Shown: piece after piece, positions 22,569 through 36,151 of the stretch | Layout: the number at the start of each line of letters is the position of its first letter | Position numbering within the stretch: the stretch's first letter is position 1 | Assembly (NCBI RefSeq): GCF_025399195.1 | Contig: NW_026252087.1 | Coordinates: forward strand, 434,001-498,000 | Direction of reading: 5' to 3' | Length of the DNA: 64,000 nucleotides | Source of the DNA: Umbelopsis ramanniana AG | Taxonomy: Eukaryota > Mucoromycota > Umbelopsidomycetes > Umbelopsidales > Umbelopsidaceae | The notes under the pieces: model-generated | What the model was told of the DNA's origin: nothing | Databases searched by the model: none | What the model saw: the letters and a program-made list of their open reading frames with translations, nothing else | Translations under genes and position numbers: made by a program

Positions 22569-25524
22569 ATGGCAAACCAAGGCTCAGGCCCACTACAGTT
22601 GAAGACTAGGTTAGCCATTGACTCATAACAAGTAGTTGTTGTTCCGTTTATCCTAACGCACTGTGTTTTAGCTTCAAATCCTTGCGAACGATCGAGTCCA
22701 TTTACACCGGTGGTAAAGCTGTATTGACTGCCGACGAACAATGGCTCATTACATCCATTGGTGAAGACATTGATGTTACTGAATTCGACACCGGCAAAAA
22801 AATCTACCGCTTGAAAGGAGTACGTAGCTGCTCAAGTTCATTGTACTCACCGAGACGAACCTGTCGTCTTATATTAAACTTTTCTTCCCTCTAGGACACT
22901 GAAGTTGTCACTACCTTTGCTATCAAGCCGGACGGAAAGCACCTTGTGAGTGCCAGTAGAAGTATGGTGATGAGAACTTGGGATCTTTCCACCGGTCAAG
23001 TCGCCAGAAGTTACAAAGCCCATGACGCCCCTGTCATTGTCATGGATATTGATCGAACCTCAACCCTTGTTGCAACAGGATCGGCTGACAGTACCGTCAA
23101 GGTTTGGGATATCGACAAGGGCTATTGTACGCATAATTTCAGAGGTCATGGTGGTGTTGTCAGTGCGATCAAGTTTCATCCTAGCAAGGACCGCTGGACA
23201 TTAGTGTCTGGAGCTGATGACTGTCAGATCCGAGTCTGGGATTTGAAATCTAGCAAGTGAGTTCCTGGACGTTAACCCGGGTTAATTGAATGTGTGATGG
23301 ATCAATTGAAACTAAACGCTTTATCCTCCTTAGATGCATAGCCGTGCTCGATTCTCACGTCAGTGTTATCCGTGGCCTTGACTTCTCAGCAGACGGCCAT
23401 ACTTTGATCTCTGGTTCTCGTGACAAAGTAGTCAACATCTGGGATATGAAAACGCACTCATTGAAAAGCACTTATCCTATTTATGAAACTATCGAAACAG
23501 TTGGAACAATCACACCTCAAGCAGATCTATCGTGTTATGGCACTAAATACCAAAAGGCGGAATTATTTTATACAGCTGGCGACAAGGGCATCATCCGATT
23601 GTGGAGTCTCACCACGGGAGAACTAGTCAAAGAGCAAACCCCAGAAACCAACAGTAAGCATACCATTACTGATGTTATTTACGCCAAAGCAACCCAGAGA
23701 CTTGCTGCTGTCACCAATGACCAAAACATCTTGATATATTCTGTTGCCGAATCATTACGACGAATAAAGCAGATCGTCGGTTACAACGATGAAATTGTTG
23801 ATGTTCGCTTCATCGGTGAAGACGATCAACATCTCGCTGTTGCCACCAACAGTGAGCAAATTCGAGTCTTCAACGTTGAAACTCAAGATTGCGACATTAT
23901 CTATGGTCATTCTGATACCGTCATTTGTCTGGAACGTTCAAAGGATGGTAGTGTGCTTGTTTCTGGATCCAAGGACAAAACTGCGAGATTATGGCGTATT
24001 GACACCGATGCCGAAGCATACGATCAAAGGTAAGGGAATGTGTGGATTGCTTCTTTGCTGCCATAAGCCTGATTTATCTAACCTCTCTCTCTCCTGCTCT
24101 TTTCAGATATTTGTGTGCTGGTATTTGTGTTGGTCATACAGAGGCAATTGGAGCCATTGCCTTTGCCCATAAGTCAAAGAATTTCATGATCACCGGATCG
24201 CAAGACCGAACGGTCAAGTACTGGAACTTGAAAGATACCGACTTCGAAAATCCTTCCGAGGATAACAAGCCCCGTGCGTTGTATACGCATCAAGCTCATG
24301 ACAAGGATATAAACTCTATCTGCGTCGCCCCCAATGACAAATTGTTCGCCACCGGATCACAAGATAAGACGGCCAAGATTTGGAACGTCGAGTCGGGAGC
24401 TTTGGTGGGTACATGCACTGGCCACAAGCGTGGTGTGTGGTGTGTTCAGTTCTCTCCTGTCGATCAAGTTCTGGCTACTAGTTCAGGAGACAAAACCATC
24501 CGGATTTGGAGTTTGAAGGACATGACCTGTCTCAAGGTGCGTATATTGCTGCCGCAGTTAAAATCCGATGGATTCGGTTACTAATGCATCTATCTTTTTG
24601 TCGTTGACTTTAGACTTTTGAAGGCCATACCAACTCCATTCTCAAGGTTGCTTTCATGACCGCAGGTATGCAATTGGTATCCAGCGGCTCAGATGGTCTT
24701 GTCAAATTGTGGACTATTAAGTCCAATGAATGTGTCAGCACCATGGATAACCACGAGGACAAGATTTGGGGATTGACTGTGCGTAACGACGAACAAATGT
24801 TTGTTACCGGTGGTGCTGATTCTGTCATCAACTTTTGGGAAGATGTGACCTCTGAGGAGCAGGAGAAGGAAGCCAAGGAGAAGGAAGAATTGATTTTGAG
24901 GTAAGCGAAGCGAAGACGCATCGGAAGCCTACACTTTGAACTCTCCCCATACTAACCAATGACCACTATCAGAGAACAAGACCTTCAAAACTACTTGCTT
25001 AAGAAGGATTACTTGAATGCTATTCTCCTCGCCATGTCTCTCGAGCAACCTTTCAGACTGTTGAATTTATTCAACACCGTTCTTAATGAGCGACCTGTAG
25101 GCGATACCAGCATAACTGGTTCACATGCCATTGACAAGATATTACAAAATATGAACGCCGAACAAATCAACAAATTGCTGGGCTACATTCGAGACTGGAA
25201 TACAAATGCGAAGCGATCACGCGTTGCTCAGACTATTTTGAACGCTATTCTCACTCTTCATTCATCCGAAGAGCTTGTTGAGTTGTCCAACGCCAAGGAG
25301 GTAAGAACCCACCCCTTAAATAACATCGATGGTATGTATGTGGCTAACTCTTTTTGCCATTTTAGCTCATTGATGGTCTGTTGCCTTATACCGAACGTCA
25401 CTATCAACGCATCGATGATCTTTTGACTCAATCGTTCATTGTTGATTACACCCTGCATGCCATGGATATGGCTAACCCTGTCGGCAAGGAGACCATGGAA
25501 GTGAATGGTATAGAACATAATTAG
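22569..25524 (+). CDS. UTP13: UTP13/TBL3, WD40 subunit of the SSU processome (UTP-B)
   Basis: Nucleolar scaffold required for 18S rRNA processing with U3 snoRNP. About eight exons. The start at 22569 (MANQGSGPLQLKT) joins through a TTTTAG acceptor to SFKSLRTIESIYTGGKAVLT, equivalent to the TBL3/Utp13 opening FEPFYxGGKA. Two tandem WD40 propellers follow with many GSxDxTVKxWD-type repeats (ATGSADSTVKVWDIDKG; FATGSQDKTAKIWNVESG; SSGDKTIRIWSLKD; SSGSDGLVKLWTIKSNE). After an Asp/Glu/Lys helix comes the Utp13 C-terminal domain (EQDLQNYLLKKDYLNAILLA, LLGYIRDWNTNAKRSRVAQT ILN, LLPYTERHYQRIDDLLTQSF). Length about 800 residues, normal for the family. One intron holds a perfect 14-bp palindrome. Confidence 0.95.
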
Positions 25525-25798
25525 AGAGCTCATAGATTCCACTTTCCCCCATTGTAATTTCTTTTTTTTCCTCCTTACCTGCACCTTGTTTGGCATCTTG
25601 AACACTGTACATTTGCAATAACAACCTCATCACTTGAAAAGCACACCATCGGTTGCACTATAGTTTAACATAAGTAATTTATAGATGGTGTTAAAGAGTT
25701 CATGAAGCAGATAACATGAATAGTATTAAGCAGAGAGTGATAATGAACGGGCGGGTATGCAATGGTAATACAGGAAATGCAAAGAGGAATGTAGCTAA

Positions 25799-28700
25799 TT
25801 ATCGATTGCTTTTAAGCCATAGCGAGACGTTGCTTTCGCCCACCAGCTCTCGAATGCAATCAAGCAGAGCTTCAATTTCGACACAAAACTGCTCGCTATT
25901 CATAAGGTAAGCTGCGTAGTAAAGGTATTCGACATCGCCCAGGTGGGAGATCTGTAAGGCTGGGCACAATCTTGCATGTTCAGTCAGACGCATGCGTGCC
26001 CAGGTTGGTCTCATAATGGTGGGTGGTAGAGGCAGCTTGTTGATCAGTGAGTTGGTAGCCAGTTGGATGGATGTCAAAACCACCGCGAGCTAAGGAGGCC
26101 GCAGCAAAACACACATGTAAAAATTAGCAAACGGCTATTGGATACTGGAAAAGGCTGGTATGTGATATTTACCAAATCTCGACGAGCGCGCCACGTACTG
26201 TGCACTAGTCCCCGGCGCCAACTGCGATCAATCTTTTCCAAAGAGTACTCCATTTCGATCAAGAGGTTGAGCATATTATCCAATATCTGGAGCATTTTGG
26301 AATACGTATGCTTTGGGAACTTGCCTCGCAGCGGAGGTTCATATTTTGATTGTTCAAATAGTACTTGTTCGCCAACAATCTGTTTACGAATGCCTATGGC
26401 GAGTTTGCGGAATAGTTTTCGATTATGAAGCGCTGGATACTGTGCTCGATGTCGCGAATCTTCCAGCAAGAGCGCTAGAAACGCTTCATACATGGATCCA
26501 AGCTGACTAATGGTATTGGCCATGCGATGTCTAAGTTCTACTCGGCCATTTTTTGGAAATGGCAGAACGGAGAGAATGGTCGCTGATACGACGCCTACCA
26601 AGACCGTGACAGCTCTCTAAGAAGACATAGTCCAGTGTTGTTTAGTAGATAAATCAAGCGGGTTTAAACTGTCGCGAAAAACCTTACCTCATAGGCAACA
26701 ACATACACAGGGACATTGTTCCCAGAATTAATAAGCTGGTAGGTATATCCGAGGACTTGAAAGGGGAGAATAGTATTAGAACGCTTGAATGGCGACCGTG
26801 TCTGTCAATCTCACTATGTGCTACTTACTAAGGGAGTTGGTAATCATGGCGAACTGGCCGGTGGTTCTCCAGAATTTACCTGGGGCCGACACGTTGAGAA
26901 AAACATACCAACAGGGAAGGTAGAAGACGAAGTGTAATACAGCTAAACCATAAGGGTTTCCTCTGCTGATTTCCCATATGACCATGGACATGATTGCGCC
27001 GACAATAGTGCCTGCACTACGAACGATCATGCTAAGCAGGATAAGTTCTGTTAATAAAAAGATGGGTAGGCGTAGCAAACAACGGAAACGTGGCTTACCC
27101 AAAGAGATTACTGCCGACCCGTGGACCCATCCAAACCAATGCAGTGACCGCTGCCCACTCGCCTCGAGAACCAGCATACCATTCCATTGAGGATGGAATA
27201 AAAGCGGGAATAGAGAGCAGAACGACGACAATACATGCCTTTAATGCAAATTCGGTTTCGGGGGCATAGATGAGACCACGGTATAACCAGATACTATGAA
27301 AGAAGGCTTCAAAGCGATTCGACGGTAGCATGGCATCAGGATCTCGGTACTGGATAGCATCCAGGGGATTATGTATGACAGGGTCCTTTTCAGGATTACT
27401 GGCAGTTGTTTCGGTCTCTTTAGGTTTGGGGTGTTGGAATGAACGAGCACGTCCTCTACGCAAGGTAGGTTCCTGACATGCTGTTGGCGGAGGAGCGTGA
27501 CTAGCATTACGTACAGAGCGAGTGCGACTGAGAATGGCGACGTTTTCATCATTGGCAGCTTGTGGAGCTTCCAGCCCCAGATCGCCTACACCAGCATGTT
27601 TATGGCCCAGTAAGAATTTTCGAATCGATACATGCCGATACCAGAACCGTTTTTTCTTTCGAATGCAGTGAATTTCGTAAATCAGGGAGCTGAGAGTATA
27701 CAGCTTTTCTGCATAGTCCCTCAAGTTGAATTGAAACAAAAGCACCAAGAACAGAGCTCGATGCGGTGTTTTACCGTCGCTTCTCATCAGCTCATTCAAA
27801 CCTTCCAAACGGTGTTTGTCGAATTGAGCGATGGCTTCTAATAGTGGAACGGAGTGATCAAAATCCAAGTTTTCGTTGTCGGGATTGTAAGAGTTTCGTA
27901 CAGAAGGGAAAAGTCGGTAAAAGTAAGGCTTGTTAAAATAGCGTGGATCGAAATCTTGTGAACGCTTCAGTCTTGCAATGGAGCCTTTCAACGCTCTGGA
28001 GCAAGCGTTAGCCAAGTCGGAACACACGGGTTCGGTGATCTGGATAACGCTTTCGTAAGATTTAAGAATATCATCAAACAATGACCCCTTACGTTGTCTT
28101 GTTGCACAATGCTCAGGCGGGAAGATATCGCTCTGGAAAGAGGCGTGGTCTGACCAAGTACGCAGATCACTTTCCAAATTTTGGTCAATTTCGTTCGGTA
28201 AATCATTAAACGTTGTACTGTCGCTATCGCAATAGCCGAAATGAGGGGGATGTTCGCTACGAAAGGTATCGATGCGCACAAATCGATGGCCACTTGTCTC
28301 CAAATGATCATCCATGTTTCTTTGCATGGTGCTAGCAAGGGCAACTCCTTGTACGGATATTCGCATCATTTTGACCAAATTGGTAATGTCCCGGACATCT
28401 GCAGGGGCGAGGCGATTGATTGTGGCCTCTCTACGAACGATGCGTTTCGCCTCGATAACCTTCATGATCGATGCATGGAGCATACCGTTGACCTTTGTCA
28501 ACCCTAATGGTGGACGCTGTGGGCCTCGGCGTAAAAGCCTGGCCACATGCTCCGAGAAGATGGAGTCAAATTGCTGCAATGTGTCATCCAGGACGAGTAC
28601 AAAAGAATGTGTACTGCTTTCCGGCCAAAGGGCCAAATTGGTAACAATGACCAACCCAAGACCAATGTTAACCGCCATCCAGCTAACGAGCTAAAATTTT

Positions 28701-29519
28701 CAATCATGTCAGCCATGGCCAATCTTGACGTAGTTGACGAAGCCTAAGTACGTCAATGGACGATGTCAAAAAGGAAATAGTCTGCCTTACCACATCACGA
28801 GGCTGCCATTCTGAGCTGTGAACGGCATCCACTAAGCTCAATACCATGATGGTAGCTGAAAACAGTCCTTTAAGGAAAAATAGAAAGGGCTCAAGGTTAT
28901 AAACTCAGCCATTGACACCTCACTGATTAGCAAGGTTACACTTACCAGCAACATTTGTTTGTTCCCATTTAGCTCGAGCGTAGTTCAGCCAAAACGCTCC
29001 AATAATTAAAAAAATATAAAGGACCAGTGTCACGAGGGGTTGTGCTAGGGTTGGATCATCATGATCTCGAACGGCATTTGCACAATATGTTCCAAGAATA
29101 GACCAACCGGCTGCCACGGATGACATGATCATACCGAATGCTGCGTTCTAACGTCAACAGAAGGGTAAGAAGACGGAAGATCTATGTGATGATGCATGGT
29201 TGAAAATGCAATACCATAAAATTAAACTACTCACCTCCCAAATTCGACCATAGGAGCCTGCAGGGTGAATAAATTCAATGGCAATGGACGATAGTACCAT
29301 ACCTGTACCAATGTCATGCCAGCCCCAATATGTCAGGTTCAGAATGAAAGCTATTGTGACGCAAATGTCGGATTTGAGAATCCGGGTCAGCATTAGCCAG
29401 TCCAATGAGGTCCATACTGTCCCGAGTTGCTGTCTCCAAGTTGACAGCGGTTCAGTATCCGTAGAAGTAGTAGCAAAAGAGAAACTGATTCGCTCAGTTA
29501 ATGGAGGGCGGTCTTCCAT
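25799..29519 (-). CDS. Aromatic-acid-exporter-like (DUF2421/FUSC-type) membrane protein
   Basis: Large polytopic membrane protein of the fungal family annotated as brefeldin A sensitivity-related / ArAE_2, related to bacterial fusaric-acid and aromatic-acid exporters. About eight exons and roughly 1,050 residues. The first membrane bundle (LKSDICVTIAFILNLTYWGW through LVTLVLYIFLIIGAFWLNYA and LVSWMAVNIGLGLVIVTNLA) is followed by about 400 cytosolic residues (LDDTLQQFDSIFSEHVARLL, many charged segments). Then comes a second bundle (FALKACIVVVLLSIPAFIPS, GEWAAVTALVWMGPRVGSNL FGK, then several more helices) and a C-terminal helical region ending SLWLKSNR. The two-bundle layout is the family hallmark. 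Substrate unknown. The join at 28790 was chosen because it restores the frame across a TAG. Confidence 0.82.
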
Positions 29520-29999
29520 GAATGGCCTTGAATGCCGAGTTGGACTAAAAGGTGGGGAAAAGTGAAGGACACTTCTTGATTTGGCGTAAAAGAAAAAGAA
29601 AAAAATAGAACCGAAAATCTTTGTCCTTTATATAATGTACGGAACATCAGAAGGCAGGCATTGTTATCTCGGAACTTCAAACGAGCCGATCATTCTCTGA
29701 ATGTGATGCTGCTGCAACTGTTCAAGTGAAGGAAAAAAAGAAGCATTGTATTTATTCTATGGGAAATAAAGTGCTTTCTTTCGTTGTATTGATCTGTGAT
29801 ATAGCGAACGAACAAAAGTAATATTAAAAAGGAAAAAAAAAAAAGACAAAAGCAACATCTAGCCACGGTATTTGATTTACTGTCTACCTTTGGTGTACAA
29901 GGACAGCATATGGAATGAATGATTCATAAGGTTGGTAAAAAGCCTATGAAGCCAAACAAAGAAAGTGCAAAGGGAGGTAGGTTCTTTGAGTTGGAGATA
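29520..29999. other. Intergenic: DUF2421 gene promoter and VRG4 3' region
   Basis: 480 bp, A-rich with several A-runs. No gene or TATA box identified. Confidence 0.5.
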
Positions 30000-31685
30000 T
30001 TAGTCGCTGTTGGCTTTAGTTGCGTCGGTAGCACTTTGACTAGATGATGACATGGGGATGCTTTGGGTGGTATTGGTCTTGGGAGGGAATGCCTTTGCAT
30101 ACGAATAGACCAAGCCAGCAACGAAACCTGATCGGAAATGAATGAGTTTAACCGGGAAAATCGGAAGCCAAAATGATTTGCCAGGCTATACTTACCGACG
30201 AAAATTGCAGAGATGTTAGCAAAAGTAGCCGGGTCTCCGAAGAAAACAATGCCAGAAGCAGCGATGGGTAGTTTATTCAAAGCACCAACCATGGAGTAGG
30301 TTGTGGATGAAGTTGTGCGAACACACCAAGCAGAAGCATAGGACATGGCAAATGCTGAGACACCAGAGAAAACCATAGCCAAAATGAGCTGGGTGCGAAC
30401 TTCGTCGGGGCTGTTTGGAAAAATGACGACAAAAGTCGAAACAAGTTGAGTTAAAAAAAAAAAAAAGGTACTGGAAAGCCAACGCTAAAATTGGACATAT
30501 TTGGCACTTACAAGTTCTTAGCCAGGTTCTCCGCTCTCCAATCCTCAAACAGGAAGCTAGGAATGATAAGCAATGGAATGGAGAGCAAGTTGTTGTAGAA
30601 CACAGTATCAAAGTCCTTAAAGTTGAACATCTTGATACGCTTGCGCATGAACAAGACGAAGGCAGCAGAAGAAAAGCAGTTGGCAGCCATCCAAATGTAG
30701 CCAATAATGGTAGTATCCAGCTTGACCAATTCAGAAAGTGTGGCAGAGACATCCGCCCAACCAGCGATGATGGAAGAAAATACCTGTGTGTAACCAGTGA
30801 GATAATGGGCAAAAGTTGAGTATTCCGCCACAAACTCTGTGCGTGAAAACTTACCATGAGAAGGAAAGATACCAACATCAATTGCGTGACATGGCTACCA
30901 AACCAAAAGACTTCTCCATATGCAATTAAAATGATGGTAAGATTCTTGAAGATAGTATAGATAGGGATTCTGAGATATTGGAGAGCCTTGGAACCAGTGT
31001 AAATCATGGCAACCAAAAAGGCAGCAATGGGAAACCAGTTACGGGCTTCATTCCAGTCGAAATCACGATATTTGATCAAATTCAAGAACTTGAATGACTC
31101 CAATAGCACAACTGCAACGATACTCTGTTCATAGAAGCAAGGAGATGTTTGTTTAGTGGTGTGTTCTTTGTCAAAGATAAAGCAATTGTGAGAAGATTGG
31201 GTAATCGGTAAAAAAAAAAAAAAAATGTGGAGAGAAAAGGTTGCATTTGTTGTATGGTACGCAAAGGTGATCGGCTCCAACTTTTCTTCTGCACATTTTG
31301 AGATACTTGTCGACGAGAGTTGTATTGCTCTGATAACGTTCCGCTCCCCACCTTGCCAAGTCTACGGCGAATAGTACGATCGGTGGGGAATGATACCCAA
31401 CAAGCGATCCAGAGCCAGTATTTAGCACATATAAAGGAAACTCACCTGAATAGACAAGAGCAAAAAGTTCATGTTGAAGTCATAGCCGCTAACAACGTAC
31501 TTGTTGGTGACGGTCATGAGAATGCTTGCGGTACAGTAACTGATGATGGGAAGAGCAGCACGGGCACCTGGAGAGAGCTTGATGAGAGATGGAGCAACCA
31601 CGCTGGAATTGGAGGTTGCGGGTGCTGGTGCATTTGTGTCCTTGTCTTCTATGACTACTCTATAGTCGCCTTTTTCTGAACTCAT
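30000..31685 (-). CDS. VRG4: GDP-mannose transporter of the Golgi (Vrg4/Gmt1)
   Basis: Imports GDP-mannose into the Golgi in exchange for GMP, for protein and lipid mannosylation. The start at 31685 gives [20 protein letters not shown] then [30 protein letters not shown]. Further exons carry [22 protein letters not shown], the family block [21 protein letters not shown], about ten membrane helices, [20 protein letters not shown], and the nucleotide-sugar signature [16 protein letters not shown] (canonical GALNKLP). The C-terminal exon [15 protein letters not shown] ends in a Ser/Thr-rich tail with stop at 30000. Five or six exons, about 370 residues. Assignment to the GDP-mannose class rests on FKNLTIIL and GALNKLP. 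Confidence 0.95.
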
Positions 31686-32591
31686 TACGATGATGCAGTA
31701 ATATTAAAAATATGTACAAGGGCAAACTGCTCCGAAACCAGAACAGAAAAAAAAAATTGTTATTCGATAATTTTGTCGGATGTAGTGGGACAAAAAAATG
31801 TAGAGTATTGCCAAGGAATGTTTTGAGACTGGCAAATACTACCCAGAAGCTATGTGAAAATATGCTGCCTCTATCAACTACAACAATGAGCCCTTATATC
31901 CTCTCGCTTGGCTGTAATGAATATCTCGTAATTATTTATATGATTTGCCAAGAATCACACTAGCGTGGGTTCATGAAAGGAGAAGTTTTTATTTTCATAA
32001 ATGAAGGATGGTAAAGATTGTGTAAGAGGTACCACGTGCAGTGTATACGTCTTGTTTCTTCAGATCCAAAACGTATTTACGTCAATATAAACTGGCGCAG
32101 ACATGAAACGGCTACGGTTTCTATCTCTCAAATGATCTCACTTCAAAGAAAAAAAAAGTAGAAAAATTAACGAAAACACTTTCGTCATCACGTCGTCCCT
32201 ACTTCCCTATCTAAAGGAGGTTGCGGCCACCACATTGTTTTATAGATTGTTTTTTTAAGTTAAAGGCTAAGAGTCTTATGTAGACAAATCACATAACATG
32301 CTTACCTTCATGATCGGCTGTCACGGTGTAAATACAGAGCTTGCCTTTTATTGCATGTGCGGGTATATGTGGCGATGCAGTATTGGCCACAAGGGCTCGT
32401 TGTGACGAAGGCCTTGTTGCTTGTCCTGTAGAGCTGTAAAAGGAGTTTGAGTATCATCAGACATTGATATTTTTCATTGGCTGTCCCTGGCTTTGAAAAA
32501 TCTCTCGGCTCCAAGGTAAAACCGAGCGGACCCTCTGGCCGATTGACACTGCTTGTTGTCTCTCTTTCATTTGCGAATTCACCACAGGGCA
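31686..32591. other. Divergent intergenic region VRG4 / PFF1
   Basis: 906 bp between divergent starts. The VRG4-proximal half is A/T-rich. The PFF1-proximal third (32300-32590) is richer in G+C and has a 38-codon minus-strand frame starting MSDDTQTPF (32348-32464) with a good GTAAGC donor nearby in another frame. I could not assemble a convincing gene. Confidence 0.45.
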
Positions 32592-35500
32592 ATGGCCACC
32601 AAGCGCAACTTCTCAAAATCTGACCTGGCGCGCGAGAATGGAAACTTTCCCTTTGAGTCTACTCGTACTTCTCAAATAACACCTCTCAGGTCCTATCTGT
32701 TGCTGGCCGTCTATGTCCTTTCTGCAATTCTTCTAGGATCCTCCCTTCATTACCAGCTACCTCAGCCAAAGTCCCACCGCGGTATCAGCCCTCAGACTGA
32801 CGCTGCTGAATTTTCCGAATACAATGCTCTCGAGACTATCACCTATTTAGGAGAGACGCTTGGCTATCGTATCCTTTTTTTGTCAGCCAAGAATTTTTCA
32901 TTGTTTGAGCTCTGTCGCGTTCAATGTACCATGCACGTTATAACTTGACCCAGTATTTGACTAACAGGTATCGTTGGAACTATCGAAGAAGCTCAATCGG
33001 CAGACTATCTATTGAACAAGATTGAAAGCTACCAGCAATTTGCTCAGTCTATTCCTCAAGCGCCTAAATTTGACATTTGGGTTCAGCACCAAAATGGCAG
33101 CCACCGTTTTGATATTATGGACCACAGTAAGTACCCCTCCTTTACCTTCTTTGTAAAGTGTCAGTACTCTGCTCCCCTTTTCGCTCTTAACTCAATCAAC
33201 CCTTTTTTCTTTTGCATTACAGTGGTTTTGAAAATGTACACCAATGTCACCAATATCATTGTGCGTCTATCGTGTCCAGAATCAGCTGCTCATCCATCAC
33301 GAGAGTGTGAAAACAATGCAGTTCTACTCAATGCGCACTTTGATACTACCCTGGGATCACCAGGAGCATCAGATGATGGATCAGGTATTGCTGTTATGCT
33401 CGAAATTATTCGCATCATGAGCCAGCAGTCATGGGATGGGTATAAGAATTCAGTGGTATTTTGTACGTATGATGGTTTTTAGTTTGGCTAAGACATGATG
33501 TATTATGTGATACTTATCCCACGCATCGGTCAGTGTTCAACGGAGCCGAGGAATCCCTACAAGATGCGTCACATGCTTTTATCACTATGCATGAGCTGAA
33601 GGACTCGTAAGTTTTCACCTATGGTGGTTGGATGATGTATCCAACATACCCTTTCGATGCGTTTATAGACTCACGGTTTACATTTTTAATAGGATTCGTG
33701 CTGTCGTTAATGTGGATTCATGTGGTACGACCGGCAGAGAGATTCTTTTCCAAGCGAACTCACGTGAAATGATCGATGCCTACAAGCAGGCTCCATATCC
33801 TCACGGCACTGTCATGGTATGTCTTCAGTTTACCTCAAACGCATTTTTTCGATGTGTCCTAATCCATGTTGCATTCTCTCTGAAATTGGCCACGGCTAGG
33901 CAAATGATGTTTTCAGCACAGGATTGATTTTAAGTGATACCGACTTTAGACAATTTGTAGAATATGGCGATAATCTGACAGGTATCGACATGGCTCTATA
34001 CAAAAATTCGTACTTGTACCACACACACTTGGATACTCCAAAATACTTGCAGAGGGGTTCCATTCAGCATTTGGGTGAAAATGTCTTGGCTATAACAAAT
34101 CATTTGGTAAAGAATACCACGCTGACAGGCATTGAGAAGTCAAATCAGGTCGTCTATTTTGATGTTTACGGTACGTTGTAACGTAGTTTTTATTGTCGTT
34201 TCATCATGACACAAGTATATTCAACCCACTACAGGCAAATTCTTCCTAGTCTACTCTTGGGAAACCGCTTTCATCATTCAAATGGCTACGGTTGCTGCTT
34301 CAGGTTGCTTCTTTGCATACACCTTGTGGCGATCTACGACCACCTCGCCTTATCGATCGATCACCCAAACCGTCACTGCTTACATCGTTTCCATCATCTC
34401 TGTTTTGATAAGCTTTGCATCCGCCGTCATTGCCCCGAATATTGTTGCTTTCATCCTTACAAGTAGCTTGATCGATAGACCGATGACATGGTTCTCCAAC
34501 GAAGCACTGGGTGGACTCATCTTTGGTCCTGCAGCTCTTTGTGCCGTTTTGGCTACTCAGTTGGCGTTTAGCTTGATCCCCATTGCTCCTCACCCTGATC
34601 CGGAACATGCTGGGTTTATCTCCGTACTAATGTGTTTTACCCTTGTTACCATGGCCACTACCTTGTCTGGAGTTGCAAGCTCTTACATTTTCTTTGTTTT
34701 CACCTCCGTGTTGCTCGTCGCTAGTGTTGTGAACGAAGTCTTCTTGGCTCCTACAGCTAACAAGTCGTCGCCAAAGAGCAGCTCAAGAGTTGGTCGCTTA
34801 AGTCATTGGACCTATATGATCAGTGTCTTCCCCTTGTCCTTCATCTACATCGACTACGTGTTCTCATTGATCGACATCTTCGTTCCACTCACTGGGCGTA
34901 TGGGTATCGACACTCCTGTGGACAATATCGTTGGTTTTATCTTTGGCATGGTCACATTCATGCTCTCGCCTGCTTTAATCGCTCACGCTCACCGGTTCGG
35001 AAAGAAGGTTCTGGTCAAGTCTATTGGTGTTCTTTTTATTCTTCAAGTCGCCATTATGATTTCTGCTATCTACTCTGGTGGTTCATACGGAGGCTGGGCA
35101 TTCCCCTACGACGAACTCCACCCCAAGCGACTTTTTGTACAGCACATTAAGAATATCACTAGTGGAGAAGCCTCCATTATTGTGGCCGAAGCTGACAAGG
35201 GTCCTTACACTCTACCCATTGTGAACCAACTGGAAGAAGCCTTTGGAGTGCAAGCGGAAAAGCGTGGTGGACCTTCGCATGCTGCCGACTGGGACTCAGT
35301 TTATCCTTTCAGCGCTTTCCTTGGCGGCTACCGTTTCGATTCCAATCAGTATATCAAAGATCACACCTCCAATGGAACTCTGGCTACTTCCAGTGAACCT
35401 GTTGGTCTGCAATTGAGCGGTAAGGTACCTACTGTCAAATCATTCGATAGCCAGTACGATCATAAGACGGGCATCCGCACTTTCTCCGTTATCTCTATTG

Positions 35501-35868
35501 CTCCTTCCTTCACTTGGACCGTCATCTCCTTTGACGCCCACGTTGTCTCTTGGAACATTGGTGATACTCAGCCCCTGAACCACACTTCGCACTACGTTGT
35601 TCGCCATGTTGGTGGCTATGGAAGCGATGGTTGGCGACTTGATCTTCAAGTTCTAGTTCCTGAACACGTTCGTCAACAAGGCGAAGAAGCTGCTCGAGCT
35701 TGGACCATGCGTGCTGAATTCACTGCTTTGGAGAAGGAAGGGTTCGCAGATCGTGGTGATGAACGTCTCATTGGAGGTGTTGGTATGCTTGCTGAAGTCA
35801 GGAAGTTGCTTCCCATCTGGACTTCCACAACATGGCTTGGGTCCGTCGTTGGCGTCTGGGACTTGTAA
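32592..35868 (+). CDS. PFF1: M28 membrane metallopeptidase (Pff1/ERMP1-like)
   Basis: Vacuolar or ER membrane aminopeptidase-like protein with two co-catalytic zinc ions. The start at 32592 (MATKRNFSKSDLARENGNFP F) precedes an N-terminal membrane anchor (SYLLLAVYVLSAILLGSSL). The M28 domain shows all metal and catalytic positions: NAHFDTTLGSPGASDDGSG (His, bridging Asp), NGAEESLQ (catalytic Glu and zinc Glu), NVDSCG (zinc Asp) and LYHTHLDTP (zinc His). The last exon, over 1.6 kb with no intron, encodes about eight membrane helices (from FFLVYSWETAFIIQMATVAA onward) and a lumenal C-terminal domain rich in beta strands, ending VVGVWDL. About seven exons, roughly 880 residues. The full catalytic set suggests an active enzyme; the physiological substrate is unknown. 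Confidence 0.92.
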
Positions 35869-36151
35869 GACTGCAACTTTGCTTTGGACCACCACCTTTT
35901 CTTCCTTGCTTTTTCAATTGTAATCTCGCAGCCTTCTATGTAGAATATGTACTTTACGCCTTTGATACGCAGATTTCAATGAACAGCGCATATGTTAGAT
36001 TTGCAATTCCAATAACATACAGTAAACATACATACACATTTACAATTCTCTCCTCTCACATTCCCGTCCCCAAGCAAATCGTGTCTGTCTTGTATTTTAT
36101 TTATTTAATGACATACACACAATCAATTGTCGCCTGCACCAAAGCTTTCAT

